Origin: Amycolatopsis rifamycinica
GTDB taxonomy: Bacteria > Actinomycetota > Actinomycetes > Mycobacteriales > Pseudonocardiaceae
DNA length: 64,000 nucleotides
Assembly (NCBI RefSeq): GCF_000695625.1
Contig: NZ_JMQI01000073.1
Location: forward strand, 182,646 to 246,645
Direction: 5' to 3'
Shown here: piece by piece, positions 51,301 through 59,003 of the stretch
How positions within the stretch are numbered: the first letter of the stretch is position 1
Layout of the letters: the number at the start of each line of letters is the position of its first letter
Notes under the pieces: model-generated
The model's input: the letters and a program-made list of their open reading frames with translations, nothing else
What the model was told of the DNA's origin: nothing
The model's database searches: none
Made by a program: the position numbers and the translations under genes

Positions 51301-52171
51301 CCCGGCGGGCGACGGCGCGGCCGAAGCCGCCGCGATCGGGCTGGACCGCGACTCGGTCGTCCTGCTCGTCGGGGGCGCCAAGGGCATCACCGCCCGGTTC
51401 GCCACCACCCTGGCCGCCGCCGCCCGGTGCCGGGTCGAACTCCTCGGGCGGACGCCGGTCCCGGCGGCGGACGAACACCCGCGGGCCGGGACGGCGCGGG
51501 ACCTCCGGGCCGCGCTCATCGCGGCCGGGCTGAAGAGCCCCGCCGAGATCGAACGGACCGTCCGCCGGATCCAGGGCGAACGCGAGGTCCGGCAGACCCT
51601 GGCCCAGCTCGAAGCCCTCGGCAGCCCGGCGCGCTACCAGTCGGTCGACATGCTCGACGCCGAAGCCGTGCACCGCGCGGTGAAGGAGATCCACGCCGAG
51701 CACGGCCGGCTCGACGGCATCGTCTACGCGGCGGGCGTGATCGAGGACAAGCTCGTCGCCGAGAAGACGCCGGAGTCGTTCGAGCGCGTGTACGGCACCA
51801 AGGTCGACGGCGCCCGCACCCTGCTGGAGGCGACCGCCGACCTCCCCGACGAGCCGGCGTTCGTCGTCCTGTTCGGCAGCATCGCCGCGACACTGGGCAA
51901 CCGCGGCCAATCCGACTACGCCGCCGCCAACGACGCCCTCGAGACGCTCGGCCACCGGTGGCCGGCCGGACGCGCGGTGACCGTCCACTGGGGACCGTGG
52001 GCCCCGACCGGCGAGCACGACGGCATGGTCACCCCCGAGCTGATGCGCGACTACGCCCGCCGCGGCGTCGCGCTGATCGACCCGGAGGAGGGCACCCTCG
52101 GCCTGCTGCGCGAGCTCGCCTGGGGGCGCCCGGAGACCAGCGCCGTCGTCCACACCGCCTCGGGCTGGTGA
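45338..52171 (+). CDS. Iterative PUFA-like polyketide synthase 1: NPD/ER-KS-AT-ACP-ACP-KR
   Basis: 2277 residues. Residues 1-620: nitronate-monooxygenase/PfaD-like flavin barrel sequence in two halves (GHECGGRVGEL near 125, GSECGGHVGPRTSF near 406). About 636-1072: KS with Cys822, His957 and His997. About 1178-1480: AT with Ser1269 (GHSYGE) and a malonyl-type AFHS loop. About 1623-1790: two ACPs, Ser1659 and Ser1747, each in DLSVDSIKRAEI, the PUFA-synthase form. About 2000-2277: KR with Ser2181 and Tyr2194. All active sites look intact. ATG at 45338 has GGGAG upstream; an ATG at 45245 adds 31 residues without homology. It overlaps synthase 2 (GTGA). Product, probably a reduced acyl chain, is unknown. 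Confidence 0.9.
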   Translation: MRLSKDDSVPAGLVVAVSPLRWPSARGVAAAARGGGLGVLDLTAGGTTAAEELALLGEWGIPAFGVRLARPADLPEAATTVLLTEDAECAPRDFPGRRVLAEVSSRAAAGRAAAAGAHGLIARGHECGGRVGELSTFVLLQALLADDGLGVPVWAAGGIGPHTAAAAVAGGAAGVVVDTQLALLPEAELPAALTTAVTGLDGSETTVAGGVRVLARRGTEPLEAGQDVFLATRFRDRWGTVTAAVRGLADAVGAALRLPDAVLGPGSAGSRALGTALPVAQGPMTRVSDQPAFAAEVAAGGALPFIALALSGPEQTRDVLERTRAAVGDAPWGVGVLGFAADDVKAAQLAVIRELRPTHAIIAGGRPAQAVALEDAGIATFLHVPSPGLLKQFLEAGARKFVFEGSECGGHVGPRTSFPLWEAQLGVLADFLAAVPDAAADLRLLFAGGIHDERSAAMVAALAAPVAARGAAIGVLMGTAYLFTREAVDAGAVRPLFQRRLLDAEHTDLLETAPGHATRCVRSPFTEEYAAIKAGLAERGVPSRDAWEQLETLNVGRLRLASKGIERVGDELRDVGEDRQLAEGMFMAGEVAVLRSAVTTIAELHHSVGEGANAFLRARAAAFGAAEAEPVAPAPLDIAIVGMACMFPQAPDLAAFWANVLAGADAVTEVPPQRWDTALYYDPEGQGERTPSRWGGFLPEIGFDPLRYGIPPSSLASIEPVQLLALEAAHRALADAGYADRAFDRARTSVVFGAEAGSDLSNAMTLRSVLPSYVGELPSELDERLPRITEDSFPGVLANVIAGRIANRLDLGGANYTVDAACASSLTAVDVACKELTAGTSDLVLCGGADLHNGINDYLLFASAHALSPTGRSATFDSAADGIALGEGVACIALKRLADAERDGDRVYAVIKGVGAASDGRALGLTAPRPEGQHTALTRAYRNAGVSPARVGLVEAHGTGTVVGDRTELGTLTKVFTEAGAAPGGCTIGSVKSQIGHTKCAAGLAGLIKAALAVHTGVKPPTLHLSAPNPAWDPSTSPFVFQTTAQPWTAPPSERLAGVSAFGFGGTNFHVVLAAHDGVPPAQAADEWPAELFTFTTESAARTLLELATDVPAGRQPWRLRDLALGASRRAEAAGGRIRLAVVASTVDELAGSLRKALDGLDAPGVFRAGEDEPGDVAVLFPGQGSQRPGMFAELFVTFPELQRYLRLDPATVDVVFGPAVFGERARQAQAERVTDTRVAQPALGVTGLAAFRLLTRAGVRPSMLGGHSYGELTALAAAGALTPEALLHASHARAGAIVAAVPPDDPGAMAAVSAGAAETGKVLADAGLGAVVLANHNSPKQTVISGPTADVEAAVGHLRAAGLGAKRIQVACAFHSSLVAPAGEAFGRALDAIGVVPPEVPVYGNRTAAPYPASPDAIRGELAAQLGAPVRFVEQIEAMYAAGARVFVEAGPGAVLAKQVAAILGDRPHRTVGFEQPGRRGLPGFLGALARLAVSGVPVETGWLFRGRDAVDAGTAPRPKRPGWTVDGHLLRAADGTIPAGALRPAERISLGVAAAPPAATSEAMVADFLRTSREMIAAQRDVLLGFLGSETPSPVPPPITVPVIEPPTAAPVVAPAAVPVPVSVLETVVAVIGERTGYPVEMIEPDLDLEADLSVDSIKRAEIAGELASRLGLAGGDVEEFAKARTAAAIAELIGDQRPEPAPIPAPAAVSVLETVVAVIGERTGYPVEMIEPDLDLEADLSVDSIKRAEIAGELATRLNLDPGGDVEELAKARTAAAIAELIGGERPKVTSGALSAPKAALEPAGSAEPAPLVVAPKRLVMAEVELASAGTSDVAGRTFLVLGRGALAEAVRTRLAGLGASAEVADEVRGGFDGVLVLPDDRPVLPAAFPRYQAALATKPAWLLTAGPGEGLRGFHRSLAREYPDTLTRVVELAPDETPGRQAAAFVEELSTVDREPVVVRKGEHRLGFRMTEQDLGPLGASGAGPAGDGAAEAAAIGLDRDSVVLLVGGAKGITARFATTLAAAARCRVELLGRTPVPAADEHPRAGTARDLRAALIAAGLKSPAEIERTVRRIQGEREVRQTLAQLEALGSPARYQSVDMLDAEAVHRAVKEIHAEHGRLDGIVYAAGVIEDKLVAEKTPESFERVYGTKVDGARTLLEATADLPDEPAFVVLFGSIAATLGNRGQSDYAAANDALETLGHRWPAGRAVTVHWGPWAPTGEHDGMVTPELMRDYARRGVALIDPEEGTLGLLRELAWGRPETSAVVHTASGW
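50205..50598 (+). repeat. Near-identical tandem ACP modules (130-base exact repeat, 264-base offset)
   Basis: Bases 50205-50334 and 50469-50598 are identical over 130 positions. They cover the ACP core, including the phosphopantetheine serine. The flanks (SRLGLAGGDVEEF and TRLNLDPGGDVEEL) differ. Exact identity at silent sites points to recent duplication or gene conversion. Confidence 0.9.
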
Positions 52172-55100
52172 CGCGGATGCCGGACCCCGTGACCGGCCGG
52201 GTCGCCATCGTCGGGATGTCGGTCCTCCTGCCCGGCGCCCCCGACCTGGCGAGCTACTGGCGCAACCTCGCCGGCGGCGTCGACGCGATCACCGAAGTGC
52301 CCCCCGGCAGGTGGGACGGCGTCCACTACGCCCCGGACGAACAGCGCCGGGCCGACCGCGTCTACTGCCGTCGCGGCGGGTTCGTCGACGAACTGGCCGA
52401 AGTGGACGTCACCGGCTTCGGGATCATGCCGAACTCCGTGCCGGCCACCGAGCCCGACCAGCTGATCGCTCTCCGCGTCGCGGCGCAGGCCCTCGCGGAC
52501 GCGGGCGGCCCGGACCGGCTGCCCGCCGACCGCGCGAAGGTCGGTGTCGTGCTCGGCCGCGGCGGCTACCTGACCCCCGGGCTGGTCCGCCTCGACCAGC
52601 GCGTCCGCACCGCCAGCCAGCTCGTCCGCACCCTCGGCGAGCTGCTGCCCGACCTGGACGCCGACCGGCTCGAGGCCGTCCGCCAGGCCTTCACCGACCA
52701 GCTCGGCCCGGAGGCGCCCGAGTCCGCGATCGGGCTGGTGCCGAACCTGGCCGCGTCGCGGCTGGCCAACCGCCTCGACCTGCGCGGGCCCGCGTACACC
52801 GTGGACGCCGCCTGCGCGTCCTCGCTGATCGCCGTCGACCACGCGGTGCGCGAGCTGGCCACCGGCCGGTGCGACGTCGTCCTCGCCGGCGGGGTGCACC
52901 ACTGCCACGACATCACCTTCTGGAGCGTGTTCACCCAGCTCGGCGCGCTGTCGCCGTCCGAGCGGATCCGGCCGTTCCACCGCGACGCCGACGGCGTGCT
53001 GATCGGCGAAGGCACCGGTGTCGTCGTCCTCAAGCGCCTCGCCGACGCCGAGCGCGACGGCGACCGCGTCTACGCCGTGATCACCGGCACCGGCGTCGCC
53101 TCCGACGGGCGGACGGCGAGCCTGGCCAGCCCCGACTCCGGCGGTCAGGTCCGGGCCGTCCGCCAGGCGTGGGCCGCGGCGGGCCTCGACCCGGCCGCAC
53201 CCGACTCGATCGGCCTGCTGGAGGCGCACGGCACCGCGACCCCGGCCGGCGACGCGGCGGAACTGGCCACCCTGGCGGCGGTGTTCGGGAGCACGGGCTC
53301 CGCCGTGCTGGGCTCGGTCAAGTCGATGATCGGCCACACGATGCCCGCGGCCGGCGTCGCCGGGCTCGTCAAGGCGGCCCTGGCCGTGCACCACGGCGTC
53401 CTCCTGCCCACCCTGCACTGCGACGACCCGCACCCCGGGCTGGCCGCGACACGCTTCTCGACGTTGGACGCCGCCGCGCCGTGGGACGCGCCGGTCCGCC
53501 GCGCCGGGGTCAACGCGTTCGGCTTCGGCGGCATCAACGCCCACGTCGTGCTGGAGCAGGCGCCGGGCCGCGCGAAGCCGGTCGCGGTGCGCGAGCCCGA
53601 ACGCGTGCTGCGGCTCGCCGCGCCGACCGTGGAAGCGCTGCGCGAGGCGTTCGACCGGCCCGGGACGCCGGAGAGCGGCGACGGGCCGGTCCGGCTCGGC
53701 GTCGTCGACCCGACGGAGAAGCGGCTGGCCCTGGCCCGGAAGGTGCTCGCGCGGGGCCGGGCCTGGCGCGGCCGCAACGACGTGTGGTTCGCCGACCGTC
53801 CCCTGCTCGGGCCGGGCGGCGGCAAGATCGCGTTCCTCTTCCCGGGCCTGGAATCGGAACTCACGCTGAACTGCGGCGACGTCGCCCGCCACTTCGGCCT
53901 GCACTGGCAGCACGCGGACGTCGAGGTCGGCGACGTCGGGCGCCAGGGTGCCGCGGTGTTCGAGCTGGGCCGGTTGCTGCACAGCGCCCTCGGCCGGCTC
54001 GGCGTCACACCGGACGCCGTCGCGGGACACAGCCTCGGCGAGTGGACGGCGATGGCCGTGGCGGGCGTCTACGCCGAAGACGAGGTCGACGCCTTCCTCG
54101 GCGGCTTCGACCCGGACGCGCTCGTCGTCCCGGGCCTGGCCTTCGCCGCGATCGGCGCGCCCGCGCCCCGGGTGACCGAGGAGCTGGCCGGGCGGGCCGA
54201 CGTCGTGCTCTCCCACGACAACTCGCCGAACCAGGCCATGGTCTGCGGTCCGGAAGCGGCGGTCGGCGAGCTCGTGCGGCGGTTCCGCGACGCCGGGATC
54301 GTGGCGCAGGTGCTGCCGTTCCGGTCCGGCTTCCACACCCCGATGCTGCGGCCGTACCTGGACCCGATCCGCGAAGCCGCCGAGCGCTTCACCCTGCACC
54401 CGCCGTCCCTGCCGCTCTGGTCGGCGACGACGGTGTCGGAGTACCCGGCGGCCGAAGCCGAGGTCCGCGACCTGTTCGTGCGCCACCTGCTGCAGCCGGT
54501 CCGGTTCCGCCCGCTCGTGCGAGCGTTGCACGACGCCGGGTTCCGCGCGTTCGTGCAGGTAGGTGCCGGGCAGCTCGGCTCCCTGGTCGGCGACACCCTG
54601 CACGGCGAGGAACACCTCGTCGTGGCGGCGCACTCGGCGCAGCGGCCCGGGCTGGCGCAGCTGCGCCGGGTCGCGACCGCGCTGTGGGCCGACGGGCTCG
54701 ACGTCGGCTTCGGCCGCCTGCCCGGCGAGCGCCCGGCGACGCCCAAGGCGGTCAAACTCGACCTCGGCGGCCGCCTGATTTCCCTGGACGACCAGGTCCG
54801 CGCGCGGATCGCGCTGCCCGCCGGCCGCCAGTCCACGGTGGACGACCTGGCCGCCAAAGGCCCGCTCGCCGCCGAGTTCGCCGCTCTGCTGGCCGACACG
54901 GCCGACTTGGCGTCCACCGTCCTCGGCGGCCGCCCCGACACGGCACTTTCCCCTGAAAGTGCCCCAAGTGGTCACTTTCACGTGAAAGTGCCGCCGCCGC
55001 GGGAGCTGGAGACCACGCTCACCGTGTCGCTCGAGGCGATGCCGTACCTGCTCGACCACTGCTTCTTCAAGCAGCCGCCCCAGGCCGAGCCGGGGGACCG

Positions 55101-56517
55101 GTGGCCGGTCGTGCCGGCCACCACGGTGATCGACCACCTGATGCGGTTCGCCGAGCAGGCCGCGCCCGGCCGCCACGCGGTCGCCGTGCACGACGTGCGG
55201 CTCAGCCAGTGGATCACCGCGGTCCCGGCGGTCACCGTGCCGGTGCGGGTCCGGCCTCAGGGGCCCGATCGGGTGCACGCGGCCCTCACCGGCTATTCGC
55301 AGGCCGTCGTGGAGCTCGCCCCGCAGTACCCGGCCGCGGCGCCGGCGCCGTGGCGGTTCCCGGCGTCGGCCGAACAGGTTCCCGAAACCACGGCGGCCCA
55401 GCTGTACGACGAACGCTGGATGTTCCACGGCCCGCGGTTCCAGGGCGTCTCCGAGCTCACCGCCGTCGGCGAACGGCACGTGCGGGCCGTGCTGACCACG
55501 CCCGCCGCGCCCGGCGCGCTGCTCGACAACGTCGGTCAGGTGCTCGGCTACTGGATCATGTCCCGGCTGCCCGAGCGGACCACCGTCTTCCCGGTCGCCA
55601 TGCGCGAAATCCGGTTCCACGGCCCGCACCCGGCCCCGGGCGCGCGGCTGGAGTGCCTGGTCCGGATCACCGGGCTGACGGAGGAGTTCCTCGACGCGGA
55701 CATGCAGCTCGTCCACGACGGACGAGTGTGGGCCGAGTTCACCGGCTGGCGCGACCGGCGGTTCGACAGCACCGCGCACATCCGGCAGGCCGACCGCACG
55801 CCCGAGCGTTCGACGCTGTCGCACGAGCAGCCGGGCGGCTGGGCGCTGGTGTGCGAGCAGTGGCCGGACCTGGCCACCCGCGAACTGATCATGCGCAACT
55901 ACCTCGCCGGCCCCGAGCGCGACGCCTACGAACGCCGTCCACCGCGCGGGCGGCGCCAGTGGCTGCTCGGCCGGATCGCGGCCAAGGACGCGGTCCGCCA
56001 GTTCCTCTGGGCCCGCGGCGAGCCCGAGATGTTCCCCGCCGAGCTGCGCATCGGCAACGACGAGGCCGGCCGGCCGGTCGCGACCGGCGCCTACGGCCGG
56101 GCCCTGCCGCCGGTGACGATTTCCGTGGCGCACCGCGGCGAAGCCGGGGTGGCGATCGCCCGGTACGGGCCGTGCGGCATCGACGTCGAGGAAGTCGTCG
56201 CGCGCTCGCGGTCCACTGTGGAGGCCGCGCTCGGCCCGGGCGAACTGGCGCTGTTCGCGAGCCTGTCCGGCGACCCCGAGCGGTGGTTCGCCCGGTTCTG
56301 GACGGCGAAGGAGGCCGTCGCGAAACTGCGCGGCACCGGCCTGCGCGGCGAACCCCGCGACTTCGCGGTCGTCGCGGCGACGCCGGAAGAACTGATCGTC
56401 CGCGTCGACGGCGACGAACACCGCGTGTGCTGCGCCGACGTCGAGAACCCGCCTGGTGCCCCGCCACGCCGCTACGTCGTCGCCTGGACCGAAGAGACGA
56501 AGGAGACCGCCGGATGA
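52168..56517 (+). CDS. PUFA-like polyketide synthase 2: KS-AT-DH-PPTase
   Basis: 1449 residues. KS about 10-455 with Cys216 (VDAACASSL) and both histidine motifs (LLEAHGTAT, KSMIGHTM), so it is a true KS, not a chain-length factor. AT about 551-860 with Ser622 (GHSLGEW) and GFHT. A palindromic repeat encodes residues about 925-942. DH about 945-1215, double hotdog with His964 (LLDHCFFKQ) and Asp1120 (LLDNVGQ). PPTase about 1265-1449, Sfp-like, with GIDVEEV and FWTAKEAVAKL, presumably activating the ACPs of this system. GTG at 52168 overlaps the previous stop; ATG at 52177 is an alternative. Confidence 0.9.
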   Translation: MTRMPDPVTGRVAIVGMSVLLPGAPDLASYWRNLAGGVDAITEVPPGRWDGVHYAPDEQRRADRVYCRRGGFVDELAEVDVTGFGIMPNSVPATEPDQLIALRVAAQALADAGGPDRLPADRAKVGVVLGRGGYLTPGLVRLDQRVRTASQLVRTLGELLPDLDADRLEAVRQAFTDQLGPEAPESAIGLVPNLAASRLANRLDLRGPAYTVDAACASSLIAVDHAVRELATGRCDVVLAGGVHHCHDITFWSVFTQLGALSPSERIRPFHRDADGVLIGEGTGVVVLKRLADAERDGDRVYAVITGTGVASDGRTASLASPDSGGQVRAVRQAWAAAGLDPAAPDSIGLLEAHGTATPAGDAAELATLAAVFGSTGSAVLGSVKSMIGHTMPAAGVAGLVKAALAVHHGVLLPTLHCDDPHPGLAATRFSTLDAAAPWDAPVRRAGVNAFGFGGINAHVVLEQAPGRAKPVAVREPERVLRLAAPTVEALREAFDRPGTPESGDGPVRLGVVDPTEKRLALARKVLARGRAWRGRNDVWFADRPLLGPGGGKIAFLFPGLESELTLNCGDVARHFGLHWQHADVEVGDVGRQGAAVFELGRLLHSALGRLGVTPDAVAGHSLGEWTAMAVAGVYAEDEVDAFLGGFDPDALVVPGLAFAAIGAPAPRVTEELAGRADVVLSHDNSPNQAMVCGPEAAVGELVRRFRDAGIVAQVLPFRSGFHTPMLRPYLDPIREAAERFTLHPPSLPLWSATTVSEYPAAEAEVRDLFVRHLLQPVRFRPLVRALHDAGFRAFVQVGAGQLGSLVGDTLHGEEHLVVAAHSAQRPGLAQLRRVATALWADGLDVGFGRLPGERPATPKAVKLDLGGRLISLDDQVRARIALPAGRQSTVDDLAAKGPLAAEFAALLADTADLASTVLGGRPDTALSPESAPSGHFHVKVPPPRELETTLTVSLEAMPYLLDHCFFKQPPQAEPGDRWPVVPATTVIDHLMRFAEQAAPGRHAVAVHDVRLSQWITAVPAVTVPVRVRPQGPDRVHAALTGYSQAVVELAPQYPAAAPAPWRFPASAEQVPETTAAQLYDERWMFHGPRFQGVSELTAVGERHVRAVLTTPAAPGALLDNVGQVLGYWIMSRLPERTTVFPVAMREIRFHGPHPAPGARLECLVRITGLTEEFLDADMQLVHDGRVWAEFTGWRDRRFDSTAHIRQADRTPERSTLSHEQPGGWALVCEQWPDLATRELIMRNYLAGPERDAYERRPPRGRRQWLLGRIAAKDAVRQFLWARGEPEMFPAELRIGNDEAGRPVATGAYGRALPPVTISVAHRGEAGVAIARYGPCGIDVEEVVARSRSTVEAALGPGELALFASLSGDPERWFARFWTAKEAVAKLRGTGLRGEPRDFAVVAATPEELIVRVDGDEHRVCCADVENPPGAPPRRYVVAWTEETKETAG
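54942..54992. repeat. Paired CACTTTC/GAAAGTG palindromic element inside the PKS 2 gene
   Basis: GGCACTTTC (54942-54950) CCCT GAAAGTGCC (54955-54963), then CACTTTCACGTGAAAGTG (54973-54990). 51 bases, 17 codons, frame kept. It encodes ALSPESAPSGHFHVKV in the linker between AT and DH. The same two-hairpin arrangement lies between genes at 28438-28499. Confidence 0.85.
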
Positions 56518-56819
56518 GCATCGAGACCACGGCCGCGAACGAGGTGACCGTGCTCGCCCAGCTGGGCGGGATGCTGCGGGAGCTGCTCGAGGAGTACGGC
56601 CTCGACGACGCCGAGATCACCATGGACACGACGTTCCACGACGACCTCGAACTGGAGAGCGTCGACCTGGTGGCGCTGTCCGGGCAGCTGCGCGAGCGCT
56701 ACGGCGACCGCGTCAACTTCGCGACCTTCATCGCCGAGCGCGACCTGGACGAGATCATCGCGCTGACCGTCGGCGAGCTCGTGCGGTACATCGTCGCCTC
56801 CCTGCGGGCGACGGAGTGA
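56514..56819 (+). CDS. Free-standing acyl carrier protein
   Basis: 101 residues with a four-helix ACP pattern. The phosphopantetheine site is Ser49 in FHDDLELESVDLVALSGQL. It differs from the two embedded ACPs (no DLSVDSIKRAE), so it probably serves a separate step such as loading, transfer to the glycosyltransferase or chain release. ATG overlaps the PKS 2 stop, and its stop overlaps the hydrolase GTG: strict coupling. The PPTase domain at the end of PKS 2 is the likely modifying enzyme. Confidence 0.88.
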   Translation: MSIETTAANEVTVLAQLGGMLRELLEEYGLDDAEITMDTTFHDDLELESVDLVALSGQLRERYGDRVNFATFIAERDLDEIIALTVGELVRYIVASLRATE

Positions 56820-57619
56820 GCCGGATCCGCGCGGGCGAGCTGGACGTGCACGTCCAGCGGCTCACCCCGGACGTGCCGCTGGACGGCGACGCGCCGATCG
56901 TCGTCTGCGTCCACGGCCTGCTCACCGACAGCCTGGCCAGCTACTACTTCACCCTCGGCCCGGAGTTCGCCGCGCGCGGGCTCGACGTGCTGATGTACGA
57001 CCTGCGCGGGCACGGGCGGACGACGCGGCCGGCGTCCGGGTACCACCTGGAACGGTTCGTCGACGACCTCGTCGCGGTCCTCGACGCCTCCGGCGTCACC
57101 CGGCCGGTGCACGTCGTCGGCAACTCCTTCGGCGCTTCCGTGGCGTTCGGGCTGGCCACCGCCCGGCCCGACCGGGTGGCCAGCGTCGTCGTGCTCGAGG
57201 GCGAGCCGCCGACCGAGGAGTGGACCCGGCACATGGCCGACGGGCTGGCCGACGCCAAGACCCGGCTGGCGCTCGACGAGGTCATCGGCTGGATCGCCGA
57301 CAACCACGGCGCCCACACCGCGCGGCTGTCCAAGGCCGCCAACAGGATCCTGCAGACCACCACGATCGCCGAGGACATCCCTCGCAGCGCGACGATCGCC
57401 GCGGACCTCTCGGCGGTGCGCTGCCCGGTGTTCGCGATCTTCGGCGGCGACTCCGGGCTCTCGGCGCAGGTGCCGCACTTCGAGACACACCTGGACGGCC
57501 GCTGTGTCGTGCTGCCCGACCAGGGCCATTCGGTGCTGGTCGAGCGGACCGCGGAGATCACCGAGCTGATCTTCGGGTGGGTCCGCGACACTTCGCGCAC
57601 GCGGGCGCGGGTGCGGTAG
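56816..57619 (+). CDS. Alpha/beta hydrolase, possible chain-releasing thioesterase
   Basis: 267 residues. The nucleophile elbow is HVVGNSFGASVAFGLA (Ser). The oxyanion segment is VCVHGLLTDSLASYYF, the acid lies in AIFGGDSG, and the catalytic His is in LPDQGHSVLVE. Alpha/beta hydrolases of this type in PKS clusters often release the finished acyl chain from the ACP or transfer it. GTG overlaps the ACP stop, and the glycosyltransferase begins on the last base of its stop. A simple esterase or other hydrolase is also possible. Confidence 0.85.
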   Translation: MSRIRAGELDVHVQRLTPDVPLDGDAPIVVCVHGLLTDSLASYYFTLGPEFAARGLDVLMYDLRGHGRTTRPASGYHLERFVDDLVAVLDASGVTRPVHVVGNSFGASVAFGLATARPDRVASVVVLEGEPPTEEWTRHMADGLADAKTRLALDEVIGWIADNHGAHTARLSKAANRILQTTTIAEDIPRSATIAADLSAVRCPVFAIFGGDSGLSAQVPHFETHLDGRCVVLPDQGHSVLVERTAEITELIFGWVRDTSRTRARVR

Positions 57620-58788
57620 TGGCCCGGTACCTCTTCGTCGTCCCGCCGCTGGTCGGGCACGTCAACCCGGCCGTCGGCGTGGCGGCCGAGCTCACCGCGC
57701 GCGGCCACGAGGTCGCCTGGGCCGGCCACGACGACCTGCTGGGGCAGCTGGCCGGTCCGGAGGCGCTCGTGTTCTCGTGCGCCGTGCCGCGGGAGCCGCC
57801 CGTCCGGCCGGCCGGGCTGAAGGGCCCGGCGGCGCTGCGCTTCCTCTGGCAGGACTTCCTCGTTCCCCTGGCCGACGCGATGGCCCCCGGCGTGGCCGCG
57901 GCGCTGGCGGCGTTCGAGCCGCACGTGGTGGTCGCCGACCAGCAGGCACTGGCCGGCGGGGTGCTCGCCGAAGCCGCCGGCCTGCCGTGGGTGACGTCGG
58001 CGACGACGTCGGCCGAGCTCGTCGACCCCCTGGCCGGGATGCCGAAGGTCGGGGAGTGGGTCGGCGCGCTGCTCGACGGGCTGCGCGCGCGGATCGCCGG
58101 CGGCCGGGGCGCGGCGGACCCGCGGTTCTCGCCCCACGGCGTCCTCGCGTTCACCACCCGCGCACTGCTCGGCGCGGCCACCCTGCCGCCGTCGGTCCGG
58201 CTCGTCGGGCCCGCCCTCGGCGCGCGGCCGTCCACGACGGACTTCCCGTGGGAGTGGCTCGACCCGCCGCGGCCGACGGTGCTGGTTTCCCTCGGCACGG
58301 CGAACACCTCGGCGGGAGCCGGGTTCCTGACGGCGACGGCGGAAGCGTTCGCGGGCCTGCCCGCGCGCGCGGTGATCGCCGACCCGGGCGGCGTGCTCGG
58401 CGACGTCCCGCCGAACGTCCTGGTGCGGCCGCGGGTCCCGCAGCTGCCGCTGCTGGCGCGGATCGACGCGGTGCTGTGCCACGCCGGCCACAACACCGTC
58501 TGCGAAACCCTGTGGCACGGCCTCCCGCTGGTGGTGGCCCCGATCCGCGACGACCAGCCGATCGTGGCCGCCCAGGTGGTCGCGGCGGGCGCGGGAATCC
58601 GCCTGCGGTTCGGCCGCGCGGACGCGGCCCGCATCGCGGCCGCGGTGACGGAGGTCCTGACGGAACCGGCGTACCGCCGCGCGGCGGAGACGGTGGCGGC
58701 CTCGTTCCAAGCGGCGGGCGGCAGCGCGGCGGCGGCCGGGCACCTGGAGCAGCTGGCGCTGGAAAGCCTGGCGCACCTCGCACGCTGA
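57619..58788 (+). CDS. GT1-family glycosyltransferase (MGT/CrtX type)
   Basis: 389 residues, GT-B fold. Start LFVVPPLVGHVNPAVGVAAE matches the acceptor-binding N-terminus with the catalytic-type His of GHVNP. The C-terminal nucleotide-sugar motif includes RVPQLPLLARIDAVLCHAGH, then NTVCETLWHGLPLVVAPIRDDQP. It should transfer a sugar from an NDP-sugar to the lipid/polyketide, giving a glycolipid. GTG start shares one base with the upstream TAG. It is followed by a partial duplicate of its own 3' end (58834-58876). Confidence 0.9.
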   Translation: MARYLFVVPPLVGHVNPAVGVAAELTARGHEVAWAGHDDLLGQLAGPEALVFSCAVPREPPVRPAGLKGPAALRFLWQDFLVPLADAMAPGVAAALAAFEPHVVVADQQALAGGVLAEAAGLPWVTSATTSAELVDPLAGMPKVGEWVGALLDGLRARIAGGRGAADPRFSPHGVLAFTTRALLGAATLPPSVRLVGPALGARPSTTDFPWEWLDPPRPTVLVSLGTANTSAGAGFLTATAEAFAGLPARAVIADPGGVLGDVPPNVLVRPRVPQLPLLARIDAVLCHAGHNTVCETLWHGLPLVVAPIRDDQPIVAAQVVAAGAGIRLRFGRADAARIAAAVTEVLTEPAYRRAAETVAASFQAAGGSAAAAGHLEQLALESLAHLAR

Positions 58789-58876
58789 GGCCGGTGGATC
58801 CGGTGGGGCGGCTGGTGTTGGAAGGCTGGCGTTGGAAGGCCTGGCGCACGTCGCGCCCTGAGGCCGGTGAATCCGG
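58761..58876. repeat. Duplicated 3' end of the glycosyltransferase gene
   Basis: 58761-58803 (the last codons, stop and 14 bases beyond) is repeated at 58834-58876: 38 of 43 bases match, period 73. The copy lies downstream of the real stop and codes for nothing. The rest of the 215-base gap to 59003 shows no gene. Confidence 0.8.
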
Positions 58877-59003
58877 CGCGGCACGGGCGAATCGACGGTG
58901 CAGATGGACGCGCAGAACGCCGGTGCACCCGCTTTCCGCGGCGCACAAGGCTTTCGGTGGCCTGGACGCGCAGCCGGGCCGTTCCCGGGTCACACTGGGA
59001 GCC

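Noticed and set aside
45302..52153. A 2283-codon open frame on the minus strand opposite PKS 1
   Set aside because: It is an antisense shadow of GC-rich codons. The composition is dominated by Arg, Gly, Asp and Val with no domain, while the plus strand shows complete KS, AT, ACP and KR motifs.
52168..53560. Chain-length factor (inactive KS) in PKS 2
   Set aside because: The active-site Cys216 and both histidine motifs are present.
52051..56421. A 1456-codon open frame on the minus strand opposite PKS 2
   Set aside because: Same artefact as above; no recognisable motif, and it runs through the well-supported KS-AT-DH-PPTase gene.
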